A stretch of DNA of 64,000 nt from Arsukibacterium sp. UBA5043. Its GTDB lineage: Bacteria; Pseudomonadota; Gammaproteobacteria; Enterobacterales; Alteromonadaceae. Positions 17,180 through 25,584 of the stretch are shown here, piece by piece. A program made the translations under genes and the position numbers. Positions within the stretch are counted from its first letter, which is position 1. Each line of letters starts with the position of its first letter. A model generated the notes under the pieces. It saw only the letters and a list, made by a program, of their open reading frames with translations, did not search any database and was not told the origin of the DNA. The stretch covers positions 124,001 to 188,000 of the forward strand of contig DIBV01000017.1 of the NCBI GenBank assembly GCA_002415085.1. Direction: 5' to 3'.

Positions 17180-17195
17180 TACCACCTTATAGGTA
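17180..17195. promoter_or_regulatory. NarL/NarP-type 7-2-7 site in the narK divergent promoter
   Basis: TACCACCTTATAGGTA is an inverted pair of TACYNMT-like heptamers with a 2-bp spacer; one heptamer (TACCTAT on the minus strand) is a full match and the other has one mismatch. It is about 51 bp from the FNR-type box, similar in layout to E. coli narK. Confidence 0.5.
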
Positions 17196-17367
17196 GTGGC
17201 ATTGCCGATGCAAATGCAGGGTATTGCGGCACTTACTACCTACTTCGGTCAGGCCGGCACTTTTATCCACGCCAGCATAGCGCGTCAGAGGTACACCCTC
17301 TTCGCTGCAGCAGTGGGCCACTTTGACGTTACACTAACGGTTAATACTGTTTGCCGGATGTATAGTT

Positions 17368-18675
17368 ATGCCGCAACCTGCTGCCACCTCGTTGAAACAG
17401 GCGACACTGCCTGGTGCTAACCTGGCGTTATTGTTGGCAACCCTGGCTTTTGCTGCCTGCTTTTCCGTCTGGACCTTGTACGCTGTAATGGGCATTGCCC
17501 TGCAACAACAACTTGGCCTTAGCGCGACCCAATACGGCATACTGCTGGCAGCACCGATATTAAGTGGTGCCATCCTCCGATTGCCGCTCGGTATTCTGGC
17601 CGACCGCTATAGTGCGCGACTGTTATGGCTCTACCAGATGCTGGCTGTGCTGCCCGCTTTATTACTGCTGCCGACCGTGCAAAGCTTCACTGGTTATTTA
17701 TTGCTGGGATTGTGGTTTGGGATTAGCGGCGTGTCTTTTACCTTTGGGGTGCGCTATGTCAGTCAGTGGTTTGCTTCCAGCCGTCAGGGCCGGGCGCTTG
17801 GCCTGTTCGGTGTTGGCAATGCCGGGGTGGCGATTACCTTTGTTCTGGTTCCTTTGCTGATAGATCACGCCGGCTGGCAATGGGTTGGACCGGTTTATGC
17901 CGGCGGACTGTTGGCAATCAGTCTGCTGTTTGCCTTGCTGGCACCAAAAGAACCGCTGCAGAGCACTCAGGCCAGACCCAAGGGGCTGAGTTTGCGTCAG
18001 CTATGCGCTGACGCGCGGATTTGGCGATTCTCATTGTATTATTATTTTGTGTTCGGCAGTTTTTTAGCCTTGTTGTTATGGTTACCGCAATATTATATGC
18101 AGGCCTACGCCATGGACGCGCGGCAAGCGATGGCCTTTACTCTGTTTTTTGTCGCCACGTCTTCAATGATGCGGGCGCTGGGCGGCTGGTTCTCTGACCG
18201 TTACGGCGGCCGTGCCGTAAACTGGAGTGTGTTCTGGGTTTGTATAGTTTGCTTGTTTTTTCTAAGTTACCCGCCCACTACCCTGATTATTCACGGCCTG
18301 GAAAAAGATGTACAACTGGAAATAGGTATTAATGTCTGGTGGTTTACCCTACTGATTTTCATTATCGGCGTGGCGCAGGGTTTTGGCCGGGCCAGCGTGT
18401 ATAAAGTCATTCACGATTACTATCCGCACCATATGGGCAGCGCTGGTGGTTTTGTTGCCGCTATCGGCGCCCTGGGCGGCTGTACTCTGCCCATCCTGTT
18501 TGGTGTGGCGCAGGATGTGCTCGGCATCGTCACCGGCTGCTTTATGATTTTATATGGCGTGTTAGCGCTTTGTATGATCACTATGTTCTTTGCGAACCAG
18601 GCAGCGCAATATCGACAAAAACTGGCTGCCGCCCGCGCAGATAATTTTCTTTACAACGAGGACTCACCTTTATGA
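17368..18675 (+). CDS. NarK1-type nitrate transporter, MFS
   Basis: A 435-residue MFS permease with about 12 TM segments. It belongs to the nitrate/nitrite porter family: RLPLGILADRYSAR, GLFGVGNAGVAITFVL, RALGGWFSDRYGGR and GGFVAAIGALGGCTLPIL are the usual signature segments. It is more like the NarK1 (nitrate-proton symport) group, while the divergent narK is the NarK2/NasA-like partner; this split is by eye. The ATG at 17368 has only a weak GGATG upstream. nnrS starts 12 bp downstream and is likely in the same mRNA. Confidence 0.87.
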   Translation: MPQPAATSLKQATLPGANLALLLATLAFAACFSVWTLYAVMGIALQQQLGLSATQYGILLAAPILSGAILRLPLGILADRYSARLLWLYQMLAVLPALLLLPTVQSFTGYLLLGLWFGISGVSFTFGVRYVSQWFASSRQGRALGLFGVGNAGVAITFVLVPLLIDHAGWQWVGPVYAGGLLAISLLFALLAPKEPLQSTQARPKGLSLRQLCADARIWRFSLYYYFVFGSFLALLLWLPQYYMQAYAMDARQAMAFTLFFVATSSMMRALGGWFSDRYGGRAVNWSVFWVCIVCLFFLSYPPTTLIIHGLEKDVQLEIGINVWWFTLLIFIIGVAQGFGRASVYKVIHDYYPHHMGSAGGFVAAIGALGGCTLPILFGVAQDVLGIVTGCFMILYGVLALCMITMFFANQAAQYRQKLAAARADNFLYNEDSPL

Positions 18676-18687
18676 TGGGGATAAACC

Positions 18688-19890
18688 ATGCAAATTACTG
18701 ATCTGGCAACTGAGCAGAAGCTGTCACCGTTGTTACGCCAGGCGTTCCGGCCAATGTTTTTAATGGGGGCTGCCTTTAGTGCCATCGCGATGCTGTTATG
18801 GGGCCTGACGCTTTTTGGCGTCATTCAGCTTAAACCCTTTGCCAATGTGCTGTTCTGGCATAGTCATGAAATGTTGTTTGGTTTTGTTGCCGCCATTATT
18901 ATCGGCTTTTTACTTACCGCAGTACAAAACTGGACCGGCTTGCGGGCACCTCATGGCAAAAGCCTGCTGTTTATTAGTCTGCTATGGCTGGCGGGCCGCT
19001 TACTGTTGCTGTTTGGACAAGGATTGCCGGTATATCTGGTGGCGCTGATTGATCTGAGCTTTTTACCGGTTTGCGCCTATCTGCTGGCCAGGCCGTTATT
19101 GCAAACAGGACAAAGCAGAAATTTGTTTTTTATCCCGGTGCTGCTGTTACTCAGTGCCTGTAATGCATTAATGTATATCGGCGTCGCGACTAACCGCTTT
19201 GAGCTTATTCAACTGGGCAGTCAGAATGCGGTTTGGCTGATTACCTTACTGATGGCCATTGTCGGTGGTAGGGTATTGCCAATGTTTACAGCCAATGGCA
19301 CCCAAACCCCAAAGGTGGAAGCCTTACTTTGGCTCGATCGCGCCGCATTGGCTTCTCTGTGGCTTATTTTTGTGCTGCATTTTTTTGCCTTAACCAAGTA
19401 TCTGCCAGCCATGGCAATCAGTGGCTTATTTGCAGTTAGCGCCTCCTTAACCGCGTTACGCTGTCTGCGCTGGAAAATATGGATCACCTTAAAAGTGCCG
19501 CTGCTTTGGTCGCTGCATCTGGCCTACTGGTGTATTCCAATTGGCCTGGCACTATACAGCGCCCGCTATGCTGGTTTTAATATCAGCAATAGCATCGCGC
19601 TGCATGCGTTAACCGCTGGCGCTATGGGCAGTATGATTTTAAGCATGATGGCAAGGGTGTCGCTGGGTCATAGCGGTCGTATGCTGAAACCACACACCGT
19701 GATGTCAGTGGCATTTTTGCTAGTACTGGCCGCAGCGATAAGCCGCACCTTGCTGATCTGGCTGTGGCCAGCGCAGACGATGCAGTGGCTGTGGTTGGGT
19801 GTCGGCGGTTGGGTGCTGGCCTATTTACTTTATGTACTGGTATATTTCCCGGTGCTTACCACCCCAAGGCCAGATGGCCGGCCGGGTTAA
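18688..19890 (+). CDS. nnrS: NnrS-family heme/copper membrane protein
   Basis: A 400-residue protein with about 12 TM segments. It shows the family's early FWHSHEMLFGFVAAIIIGFL and the later HALTAGAMGSMILSMMARVSLGHSGR. NnrS proteins occur with denitrification genes and protect against NO stress and iron-dinitrosyl damage. RBS GGGGATAAACC precedes the ATG. It follows the NarK1-type gene directly. No NorR box was found before this pair, so it may follow nitrate/FNR control. Confidence 0.93.
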   Translation: MQITDLATEQKLSPLLRQAFRPMFLMGAAFSAIAMLLWGLTLFGVIQLKPFANVLFWHSHEMLFGFVAAIIIGFLLTAVQNWTGLRAPHGKSLLFISLLWLAGRLLLLFGQGLPVYLVALIDLSFLPVCAYLLARPLLQTGQSRNLFFIPVLLLLSACNALMYIGVATNRFELIQLGSQNAVWLITLLMAIVGGRVLPMFTANGTQTPKVEALLWLDRAALASLWLIFVLHFFALTKYLPAMAISGLFAVSASLTALRCLRWKIWITLKVPLLWSLHLAYWCIPIGLALYSARYAGFNISNSIALHALTAGAMGSMILSMMARVSLGHSGRMLKPHTVMSVAFLLVLAAAISRTLLIWLWPAQTMQWLWLGVGGWVLAYLLYVLVYFPVLTTPRPDGRPG

Positions 19891-19931
19891 AGCAACATTA
19901 CCGCCAACGCGAAGGTTAGAACCCTGAATAG

Positions 19932-19981
19932 TTGTCACAGAGTGTCTGAGCGAGTGCGTAGCGAGCGAGTTGCTGTGACAA
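19932..19981. repeat. REP-like hairpin with 9-bp arms
   Basis: TTGTCACAG (19932-19940) and CTGTGACAA (19973-19981) are perfect inverted arms around a 32-bp loop that contains repeated GCGAG units (GAGCGAGTGCGTAGCGAGCG). No T tract follows, so it looks like a palindromic repeat more than a terminator. It may still protect the 3' end of the nnrS mRNA. Confidence 0.5.
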
Positions 19982-20036
19982 GCTCTGAAGGCGTTGTAAC
20001 CGCAGATGGCACGCCGCTTGCCATTCTTATCACCGG

Positions 20037-20052
20037 TACCCCTGAAGGGGTA
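20037..20052. promoter_or_regulatory. Perfect NarL/NarP-type 7-2-7 palindrome
   Basis: TACCCCTGAAGGGGTA is a perfect inverted pair of TACCCCT heptamers with a 2-bp spacer. It lies 14 bp upstream of a perfect FNR box and about 100 bp upstream of the gene at 20151. Confidence 0.7.
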
Positions 20053-20066
20053 TCTGTCCAGCAGCT

Positions 20067-20080
20067 TTGATTTATATCAA
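20067..20080 (+). promoter_or_regulatory. Perfect FNR/DNR box
   Basis: TTGATTTATATCAA is an exact match to TTGAT-N4-ATCAA. The centre lies 77 bp before the ATG at 20151, so with class II placement transcription would start near 20115. Confidence 0.85.
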
Positions 20081-20150
20081 GTCGCGTATTGCCATGGCCT
20101 CTACACTGACTAAATAGTCTGACCACACTATTTAGCATCAGGAGCCTGCT

Positions 20151-20540
20151 ATGAACACAAAATACAACGACAAGCCTTTAGTCTATTCCTGCTCAGGTTG
20201 CTCTAATGTCGCGCAGCTAGCCAATGATCTTGCGGTCGTACTCGATCGTGAAGGCTCAGCCCAAATGTCCTGTATTGCCGGAGTTGGCGGCAAGGTAAAG
20301 CAATTGGTAAAAGTTGCCCAGTCCGGCCGGCCAATTCTTGCTGTCGATGGCTGCCCGCTTAACTGTGTAAAACAAACCCTGGCCACGGTAGATGTGGTGC
20401 CAACCTGGCATATTGAATTAACGTCAATGGGTTATAAAAAACGCGACCATGAAAACTGTGATTTAGGTGATGCTTATAACCTGTTGCAAATGGTACATAG
20501 CGATATTCTGCCACAGGCGACAAAACCGGCGCAGCGTTAA
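20151..20540 (+). CDS. DGC-domain putative zinc-binding protein
   Basis: A 129-residue protein with the Asp-Gly-Cys motif DGCPLNC (about 62-68), an N-terminal CSGCSN pair and further Cys residues (SCIAGVGG, HENCD). This matches the small DGC/zinc-binding family (PF08859-like), whose role is unknown; members often sit with anaerobic or denitrification genes. The promoter has a perfect FNR box and a perfect NarL-type palindrome, so it should be among the most oxygen- and nitrate-responsive genes here. Confidence 0.82.
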   Translation: MNTKYNDKPLVYSCSGCSNVAQLANDLAVVLDREGSAQMSCIAGVGGKVKQLVKVAQSGRPILAVDGCPLNCVKQTLATVDVVPTWHIELTSMGYKKRDHENCDLGDAYNLLQMVHSDILPQATKPAQR

Positions 20541-20574
20541 ACACTGCAAGCCATTAACCACTAGTCACTAGCCA

Positions 20575-21339
20575 TTAGCCACAAACCGAACAGCCCGGGT
20601 CTTTATTTATACCAAACTGGCGCCATTGGCTGGTCAAAGCGTCAAATAACTGCAACTTGCCATACAGCGGCGTGCCCACTTCCGCCAGGATTTTTACCGC
20701 CTCCAGTGCCTGCATTGTGCCAATAACCCCCACTACCGGGCTCAAAATACCGGCTTCCATACAACTTAATTGCTGCTCACCAAATAACTGGCTTAAGCAG
20801 TGATAACAAGCCGTGTCGCCTTGCATGCTGAAGCTGGCAACCTGGCCTTCAAAGCGGATCGCCGCGCCTGATACCAGCGGCACTTTGGCCTTAACACAGG
20901 CGGCGTTAATGGCATTGCGGGTGACGAGGTTATCGCTGCAATCGAGTACCAGTGAAAATTGCGGTATCAGCTCAGCTAAATCCTCCGCAGTTAAACGTTG
21001 CTGCAACGCTTCAATATCAATTTCAGCATTTAACTGGCGCAAACCCGCGGCAGCCTGTTGCACTTTACTATGGCCAATATCAACTTCGCGATACAAAATC
21101 TGGCGTTGCAGGTTACTGCGGTCAATAATGTCATCATCTACCAGAGTAATCCTGCCAATACCGCTGGCAACTAAATAAGGCGCAGCAGCACAACCAAGGC
21201 CTCCCATGCCGACCAGCAACACCGAGCTTGCCAGCAATGCCTCCTGCCCCCGAAAATCTATTGCCGGCAGCATCAGCTGGCGGCTGTAACGCATTGCCTG
21301 CTGCGGGCTAAGCTCTGACGGATTAGTCGGTTTTGTCAT
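20575..21339 (-). CDS. moeB: MoeB/ThiF/HesA-type adenylyltransferase
   Basis: E1-like enzyme that adenylates the C-terminal glycine of a sulfur carrier such as MoaD. The 254-residue protein has the ATP motif VGMGGLGCAAAPYLVASG, the RSNLQRQ segment, the DCSDN loop and two zinc Cys pairs (CYHC and CSVC). MoeB is the likeliest assignment since mogA is nearby; ThiF is the alternative. Its start overlaps the end of the DUF454 gene by 17 bp, giving an operon norR2-DUF454-moeB. Confidence 0.83.
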   Translation of the reverse strand: MTKPTNPSELSPQQAMRYSRQLMLPAIDFRGQEALLASSVLLVGMGGLGCAAAPYLVASGIGRITLVDDDIIDRSNLQRQILYREVDIGHSKVQQAAAGLRQLNAEIDIEALQQRLTAEDLAELIPQFSLVLDCSDNLVTRNAINAACVKAKVPLVSGAAIRFEGQVASFSMQGDTACYHCLSQLFGEQQLSCMEAGILSPVVGVIGTMQALEAVKILAEVGTPLYGKLQLFDALTSQWRQFGINKDPGCSVCG

Positions 21340-21739
21340 AATTATTATCCTGAGTAACGTGTTCCGGACGACGCCATAGCCAAATTGCCACCAGCAGCAA
21401 AAAACAGGGTAGCAGCAGCCTTAGTAGCAGCGGAGCCTGAGATAATTGTAACAGCACAACACTGAGCAGCATCATGGCCGTGGCCAGGTATTTGGCGCGA
21501 CGCGGTACCACCCCATTCTGGCGCCAGGCCAGAATGGGTGGGCCTAGTTGCGGATGTGCCAGCAAACGCTGCTCCAGGGCTGGCCAGCCTTTACCTGACG
21601 ACCAGGCGCTAAGCAAAATAAAAGGTACCGTCGGCAGGCCCGGCAAGGGTATGCCTAACAGCCCCAGCGCTAAGCTGACAATGGCCAGTGCCCGCCAGCA
21701 CAGCATCCGGCTATAGTGCCACATTATGTCTTTTACCAT
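21323..21739 (-). CDS. YbaN-like DUF454 inner-membrane protein
   Basis: A 138-residue membrane protein with the DUF454 pattern: LALGLLGIPLPGLPTVPFILLSAW, then a Trp/Arg-rich cytosolic stretch with HPQLGPPILAWRQNGVVPRRAK, and two further TM helices. E. coli YbaN is the known relative; its function is not established. The ATG directly follows the norR2 stop and its 3' end overlaps moeB. A start at the ATG of MWHYSRM is also possible. Confidence 0.8.
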   Translation of the reverse strand: MVKDIMWHYSRMLCWRALAIVSLALGLLGIPLPGLPTVPFILLSAWSSGKGWPALEQRLLAHPQLGPPILAWRQNGVVPRRAKYLATAMMLLSVVLLQLSQAPLLLRLLLPCFLLLVAIWLWRRPEHVTQDNNYDKTD

Positions 21740-23266
21740 TCATTTAAGGCCCAACCTTTGTGCCAGCTTATGCAGGTTGCTGGGATCAAGCTCCAGCTGA
21801 CGGGCAGCTAACGACCAGCTGCCATTGTGCTGGCTTATTGCCTGTTGAATCATTTGTCGTTGCAGTTGGTTGACCGCTTGCTTTAAAGGGATACCGCTTA
21901 ATTGCAGCACCTCATTTGTTTCATTGTGTGCAATGGCTGAGGGCACGGTATCCAGATCAAGCAATGCCGCCTCCAGAGTAACAATGTCAGTGCGGGATGC
22001 GCCATGACTTAATGCTTTAATCGCCGCCCGGCTTATTACATGCTCCAGTTCCCGTACATTTCCCGGCCAGTCGTAACTTAATAACGCAAGTTCAGCGTCA
22101 GCGGATAATCTGAGCGCCCGAAGCCCCAACCGGCTGCGATTGAGCTCCAGAAAATGACCTGCCAATAGCGGAATATCATCCGGCCGTTCGCGCAGCGGTG
22201 GAATTGGCAACGGGTAAACCGATAAGCGATGGTATAAATCGGCCCGAAATTCACCACTTTTAACCTGTTGTTTTAAATCCCGGTTCGTTGCCGCCACCAA
22301 CCGTACATTTACCTGGCGGGTTTTGTCTGAACCGAGGCGTTGGATCTCACCGTCTTGTAGTACCCGCAGCAATTTCGCTTGCACTGATAGTGGCAGCTCG
22401 CCTACTTCATCTAAAAACAAGGTTCCGCCGTCTGCCGCCTCAAATCGGCCTGCCCGCTCACTGTGGGCCCCCGAGAAAGCGCCTTTGTTATGACCAAACA
22501 GTTCACTTTCTGCCAGGCTTTCGGGCAGGGCCGCGCAGTTAATATAAATCATTGGCTTCATTGCGCGGGCGGAACTGCGGTGCAAATGACGGGCAAACAG
22601 CTCCTTCCCGACACCGGTTTCACCCAGCAGCAAAACCGGAAGATCAGAGCTTGCTACCACAGTTAATTCCTGCAGAATTTGGCGCAAGACTTTACTCTGG
22701 CCAATCAGCTCATAGCGTTGTTTGGCGGCGGGTTCATATTGCTGCTCATCGGCCTGATGATTGAGACGCAAAGCCCGGTTAGCTTGCTCCAGCTCCGTCA
22801 TCCGCACTGCGGCTTCTACCAGCAAACTGTAGCGCTGCAGCTCGTAAATCGCAGCCTGAGAAAAGCTGCCAGCCTGCAACGCATCCAGAGTAAGAGCCCC
22901 CCAACAACGCCCCTCGATGTAGAGTGCAATACCCATACAATCATGCACAGGCAGCGCCTGGCCGGGTTGCTCTGCTAACAGGCCATCGTAAGGGTCGGGT
23001 AATTCAGACTCAGGCTCAAACCTGACGGGGTTACGGCTGGCCAGAATGGCTGCCAGCCTCGGGTGCTGCGCTACCACAAATCGGCGGCCCTGGGCTTCCC
23101 GCACCAGGCCATGCAATGCCACAGGTTTAAGCACGTCATGTTCCAGCCTGAGCAGGCCTACTGCACCGCAGTTAAAATGGCTTCGCAGGGTACTCACTAG
23201 GCGCTGCAACCGCACGGCCGCAGGTAAATCTGTTACCAAATCAGCAATTAGACTTTCTTCCAGCAT
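21740..23266 (-). CDS. norR: NorR, NO-sensing sigma-54-dependent activator (copy 2)
   Basis: Second NorR-type activator with GAF, AAA+ and Fis-type HTH (SWSLAARQLELDPSNLHKLA). I place the start at the ATG of MLEESLIADLVTDLP; the open frame extends 38 codons further but without matching homology. The GAF iron residues are kept: Asp91 and Asp94 (LPDPYDGL), Cys110 (VHDCMGIAL), Asp128 (LTLD) and Arg70. Walker A is LGETGVGKE. The sigma-54 contact loop reads GAFSGA instead of GAFTGA, a conservative change at a critical threonine. It is divergent from ytfE, with three NorR boxes between, one touching its own start codon region. Confidence 0.92.
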   Translation of the reverse strand: MLEESLIADLVTDLPAAVRLQRLVSTLRSHFNCGAVGLLRLEHDVLKPVALHGLVREAQGRRFVVAQHPRLAAILASRNPVRFEPESELPDPYDGLLAEQPGQALPVHDCMGIALYIEGRCWGALTLDALQAGSFSQAAIYELQRYSLLVEAAVRMTELEQANRALRLNHQADEQQYEPAAKQRYELIGQSKVLRQILQELTVVASSDLPVLLLGETGVGKELFARHLHRSSARAMKPMIYINCAALPESLAESELFGHNKGAFSGAHSERAGRFEAADGGTLFLDEVGELPLSVQAKLLRVLQDGEIQRLGSDKTRQVNVRLVAATNRDLKQQVKSGEFRADLYHRLSVYPLPIPPLRERPDDIPLLAGHFLELNRSRLGLRALRLSADAELALLSYDWPGNVRELEHVISRAAIKALSHGASRTDIVTLEAALLDLDTVPSAIAHNETNEVLQLSGIPLKQAVNQLQRQMIQQAISQHNGSWSLAARQLELDPSNLHKLAQRLGLK

Positions 23267-23321
23267 GGTATTTTTTACCCTTGGGTAGATATTACCCTTA
23301 ATTAACCGGGTGCAATTTACC
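23267..23321. promoter_or_regulatory. Three NorR boxes between norR copy 2 and ytfE
   Basis: GGTATTTTTTACC (23267-23279), GGTAGATATTACC (23284-23296) and GGTGCAATTTACC (23309-23321) are all full GGT-N7-ACC sites, and all end in TTACC on the plus strand or near it. The first begins at the base next to the norR start codon, so binding should also block that gene. The boxes are 43-97 bp upstream of the ytfE -24 element. Confidence 0.88.
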
Positions 23322-23362
23322 ACAGTGCAAAATAAAGCTATATAAATCAAAGGAGGTAGTTT

Positions 23363-23377
23363 TGGCCTGACTCTTGC
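23363..23377 (+). promoter_or_regulatory. Sigma-54 promoter of ytfE
   Basis: TGGCCTGACTCTTGC matches TGGCACG-N4-TTGC with the exact 10-base gap between GG and GC. Expected transcription start near 23389, about 47 bp before the ytfE ATG. Confidence 0.85.
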
Positions 23378-23435
23378 CATTTAAGGGTAACCGTAACTCA
23401 ACACGGTCCTTTTTATTTAGCAAGCAGGAGTTAGT

Positions 23436-24149
23436 ATGTCACTCACCCATGTATCATTTTTAGACCAGTCTTTAGGCCAGATAGCCACTACCATTGCCGG
23501 TGCTACCGCGGTATTTCATCAGTACAAACTGGATTTTTGTTGCGGCGGTCAACATAGCCTGCGTGAAGCACTGGCTGCAAAAGAGCTTGATGCAACGCCG
23601 ATCCTAAGTGCTCTGAAGCAATTACAACAACAAGACGGCGAGATAACCGACTGGCGCAGCAAACCGGTTAAGGAGCTTATCGAGCATGTCCTGTTTCGTT
23701 TCCATCAGCGCCACCGCCTGCAACTACCCGAAGTTATCCGTCTGGCCAGACGGGTTGAACATGTTCATGCTGACGATCCGAATTGCCCGACCGGACTGAC
23801 CCAACACCTGGAGGACATGTATCAGGAGCTGGAAAGCCATATGGTAAAAGAAGAGCAGATTTTATTTCCAATGCTGGCAGGCGGCATTTATCCGGCAGGG
23901 CCGATTAGCGTAATGGAAGAAGAGCACCTGCAACATGGGGATGCCCTGGAAACACTGGATAAACTGACCAATAACATTACGTTACCGGCCGATGCCTGCA
24001 ATACCTGGACAGCACTGTATCTGGCGTTGCAGGAGCTGAAAGAAGACTTAATGCAGCATATTTTACTGGAAAACCAAATTTTGTTTGTCCAGCCTGAAAT
24101 TACTGCTCACGGTGATGACCGCCAGATGTGCTGCGGCAGTTGTCAGTAA
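23436..24149 (+). CDS. ytfE: YtfE/RIC di-iron protein for repair of Fe-S clusters
   Basis: Repairs iron-sulfur clusters damaged by NO or oxidants and has been linked to NO chemistry. The 237-residue protein has the N-terminal ScdA motif with Cys35-Cys36 (YKLDFCCGGQHSL) and a hemerythrin-like bundle with iron ligands in FHQRHRLQLPEV, HLEDMYQELESHMVKEEQILFP, EEEHLQHGDAL and DLMQHILLENQILF. It ends MCCGSCQ. CAGGAG precedes the ATG. The sigma-54 promoter and three NorR boxes upstream make NO induction very likely. Confidence 0.95.
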   Translation: MSLTHVSFLDQSLGQIATTIAGATAVFHQYKLDFCCGGQHSLREALAAKELDATPILSALKQLQQQDGEITDWRSKPVKELIEHVLFRFHQRHRLQLPEVIRLARRVEHVHADDPNCPTGLTQHLEDMYQELESHMVKEEQILFPMLAGGIYPAGPISVMEEEHLQHGDALETLDKLTNNITLPADACNTWTALYLALQELKEDLMQHILLENQILFVQPEITAHGDDRQMCCGSCQ

Positions 24150-24162
24150 TTGCCATTTATGG

Positions 24163-25491
24163 CTATAACCTGGGTTCAGGTGCCTGACAGTCATCGGCAT
24201 CACCGCTGGGACGCACCCGGTTGCGTCCCTCAGATTTGGCTGCATAAAGACATCTGTCTGAGCGGTTTATCAGCTGCTCCGGACTGGAGTCACTATCGCA
24301 TAATGTTGCCACACCAATGCTGACGGTAACACCAAATGCCCCTTGCGGACTGTCAAATACCAGCGCAGCCACAGCCTGACAGAGTCGCTGCGCCAGTTGA
24401 CGTGCTGACTGCAAATTACTTTGTGGCAACAATATCGTAAACTCTTCGCCGCCCATTCGGGCAAAACAATCGCTTGCTCGAATTTCCGGTGTGACAACCC
24501 TGACAAATTCTTTAAGCACTCTGTCACCAGTGGCATGACCATACTGGTCATTTATCTGTTTAAAGTGGTCAAGATCGAGCATCAATACGCTTAACTGATG
24601 CCGGTAACGCTGCGCCCGACGGTATTCATCCTCCAGCCGCCCCATAAATACCCGCCGGTTGGAAATGCCTGTCAGTGGATCAGTTTGTGACATAACCATT
24701 AGCTGATCAGTCATCCGCTGCATTTCGGTAACATCACGATAAAACCAGATCCGTCCCCAGTAGTTATCGTCTGGTCCATGCAAACCTCTTGAGTAACGCT
24801 CCAGGATCCGGCCATCTTTCATCTGGATCCGTATCCCCAGCTCCTCCTCGTGCAGCGATAAGTATAATTCCCTGATGCGCTGCACAAAGCCATCTGGCTC
24901 AGCCAACTGCTCCATCACTGACCGAAGTGCCGCCTCGCCGTCCCGCTGCGCCATCACCGTCTCAGGAATATTCCATATTTCCAGAAAACGGCGGTTCCAG
25001 GTTTTTATCTGATTATTGGCATCGACCACCAGAATGCCGTCAGGCGATTCATCCAGATAAACACTCATCACCGTAGACTGATAACGCGCCTCCAGCTCAA
25101 GATGCACCTGATCACTAATCTCATAAGCAGTGCCCAGCAAGCGGCTAACCCTGCCTGTTTCATCCAGAGAAGGCACCAGGTATGTCTGCCAGTATGTACG
25201 CCCTATAGGCAAATCGAGCGTTTCCCGGTAGTCAGTAGCAGTCTTATTTTCAATACAACGACGATAATTAGCCTTAAGTTGAGCCACTGTGCCAGGTGCA
25301 AGCAATTCTTCCACCCGTCGGCCGGCAACCTTATCGTGTTTCATACCACTATGCTGCTCGTGCCGGGCATTAATCGCCGCCAGCCTGAATTCATCTGCCG
25401 AGATTACGTCAATCACAAAAGCCGCGACACCAAGATAATCCAGCATTTGCCGCAACTCAGCAGGGTTACTGTTAACACTTATCTCTTTCAT
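24163..25491 (-). CDS. PAS-PAS-GGDEF diguanylate cyclase
   Basis: Probable cytosolic c-di-GMP synthase of about 442 residues. Two PAS-like modules are seen: ADEFRLAAINARHEQHSG with its C-terminal cap, and LDESPDGILVVDANNQIKTWN with FYRDVTEM. The GGDEF domain starts at QTDPLTGISNRRVF; its active site is GGEEF and it contains the RxxD-like inhibitory region weakly or not at all. An in-frame start at 25536 is possible; I prefer 25491 since the extra residues look unlike protein. It is convergent with ytfE, 13 bp apart. Confidence 0.88.
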   Translation of the reverse strand: MKEISVNSNPAELRQMLDYLGVAAFVIDVISADEFRLAAINARHEQHSGMKHDKVAGRRVEELLAPGTVAQLKANYRRCIENKTATDYRETLDLPIGRTYWQTYLVPSLDETGRVSRLLGTAYEISDQVHLELEARYQSTVMSVYLDESPDGILVVDANNQIKTWNRRFLEIWNIPETVMAQRDGEAALRSVMEQLAEPDGFVQRIRELYLSLHEEELGIRIQMKDGRILERYSRGLHGPDDNYWGRIWFYRDVTEMQRMTDQLMVMSQTDPLTGISNRRVFMGRLEDEYRRAQRYRHQLSVLMLDLDHFKQINDQYGHATGDRVLKEFVRVVTPEIRASDCFARMGGEEFTILLPQSNLQSARQLAQRLCQAVAALVFDSPQGAFGVTVSIGVATLCDSDSSPEQLINRSDRCLYAAKSEGRNRVRPSGDADDCQAPEPRL

Positions 25492-25584
25492 CTTAGCGCA
25501 GTGACGCCAGATAGTTATCGTCAATCCGGTTAGCAATGAACTGAACTAAATGCGCAGTCAAAGTAAAACAGTTGAAATTTGCGG

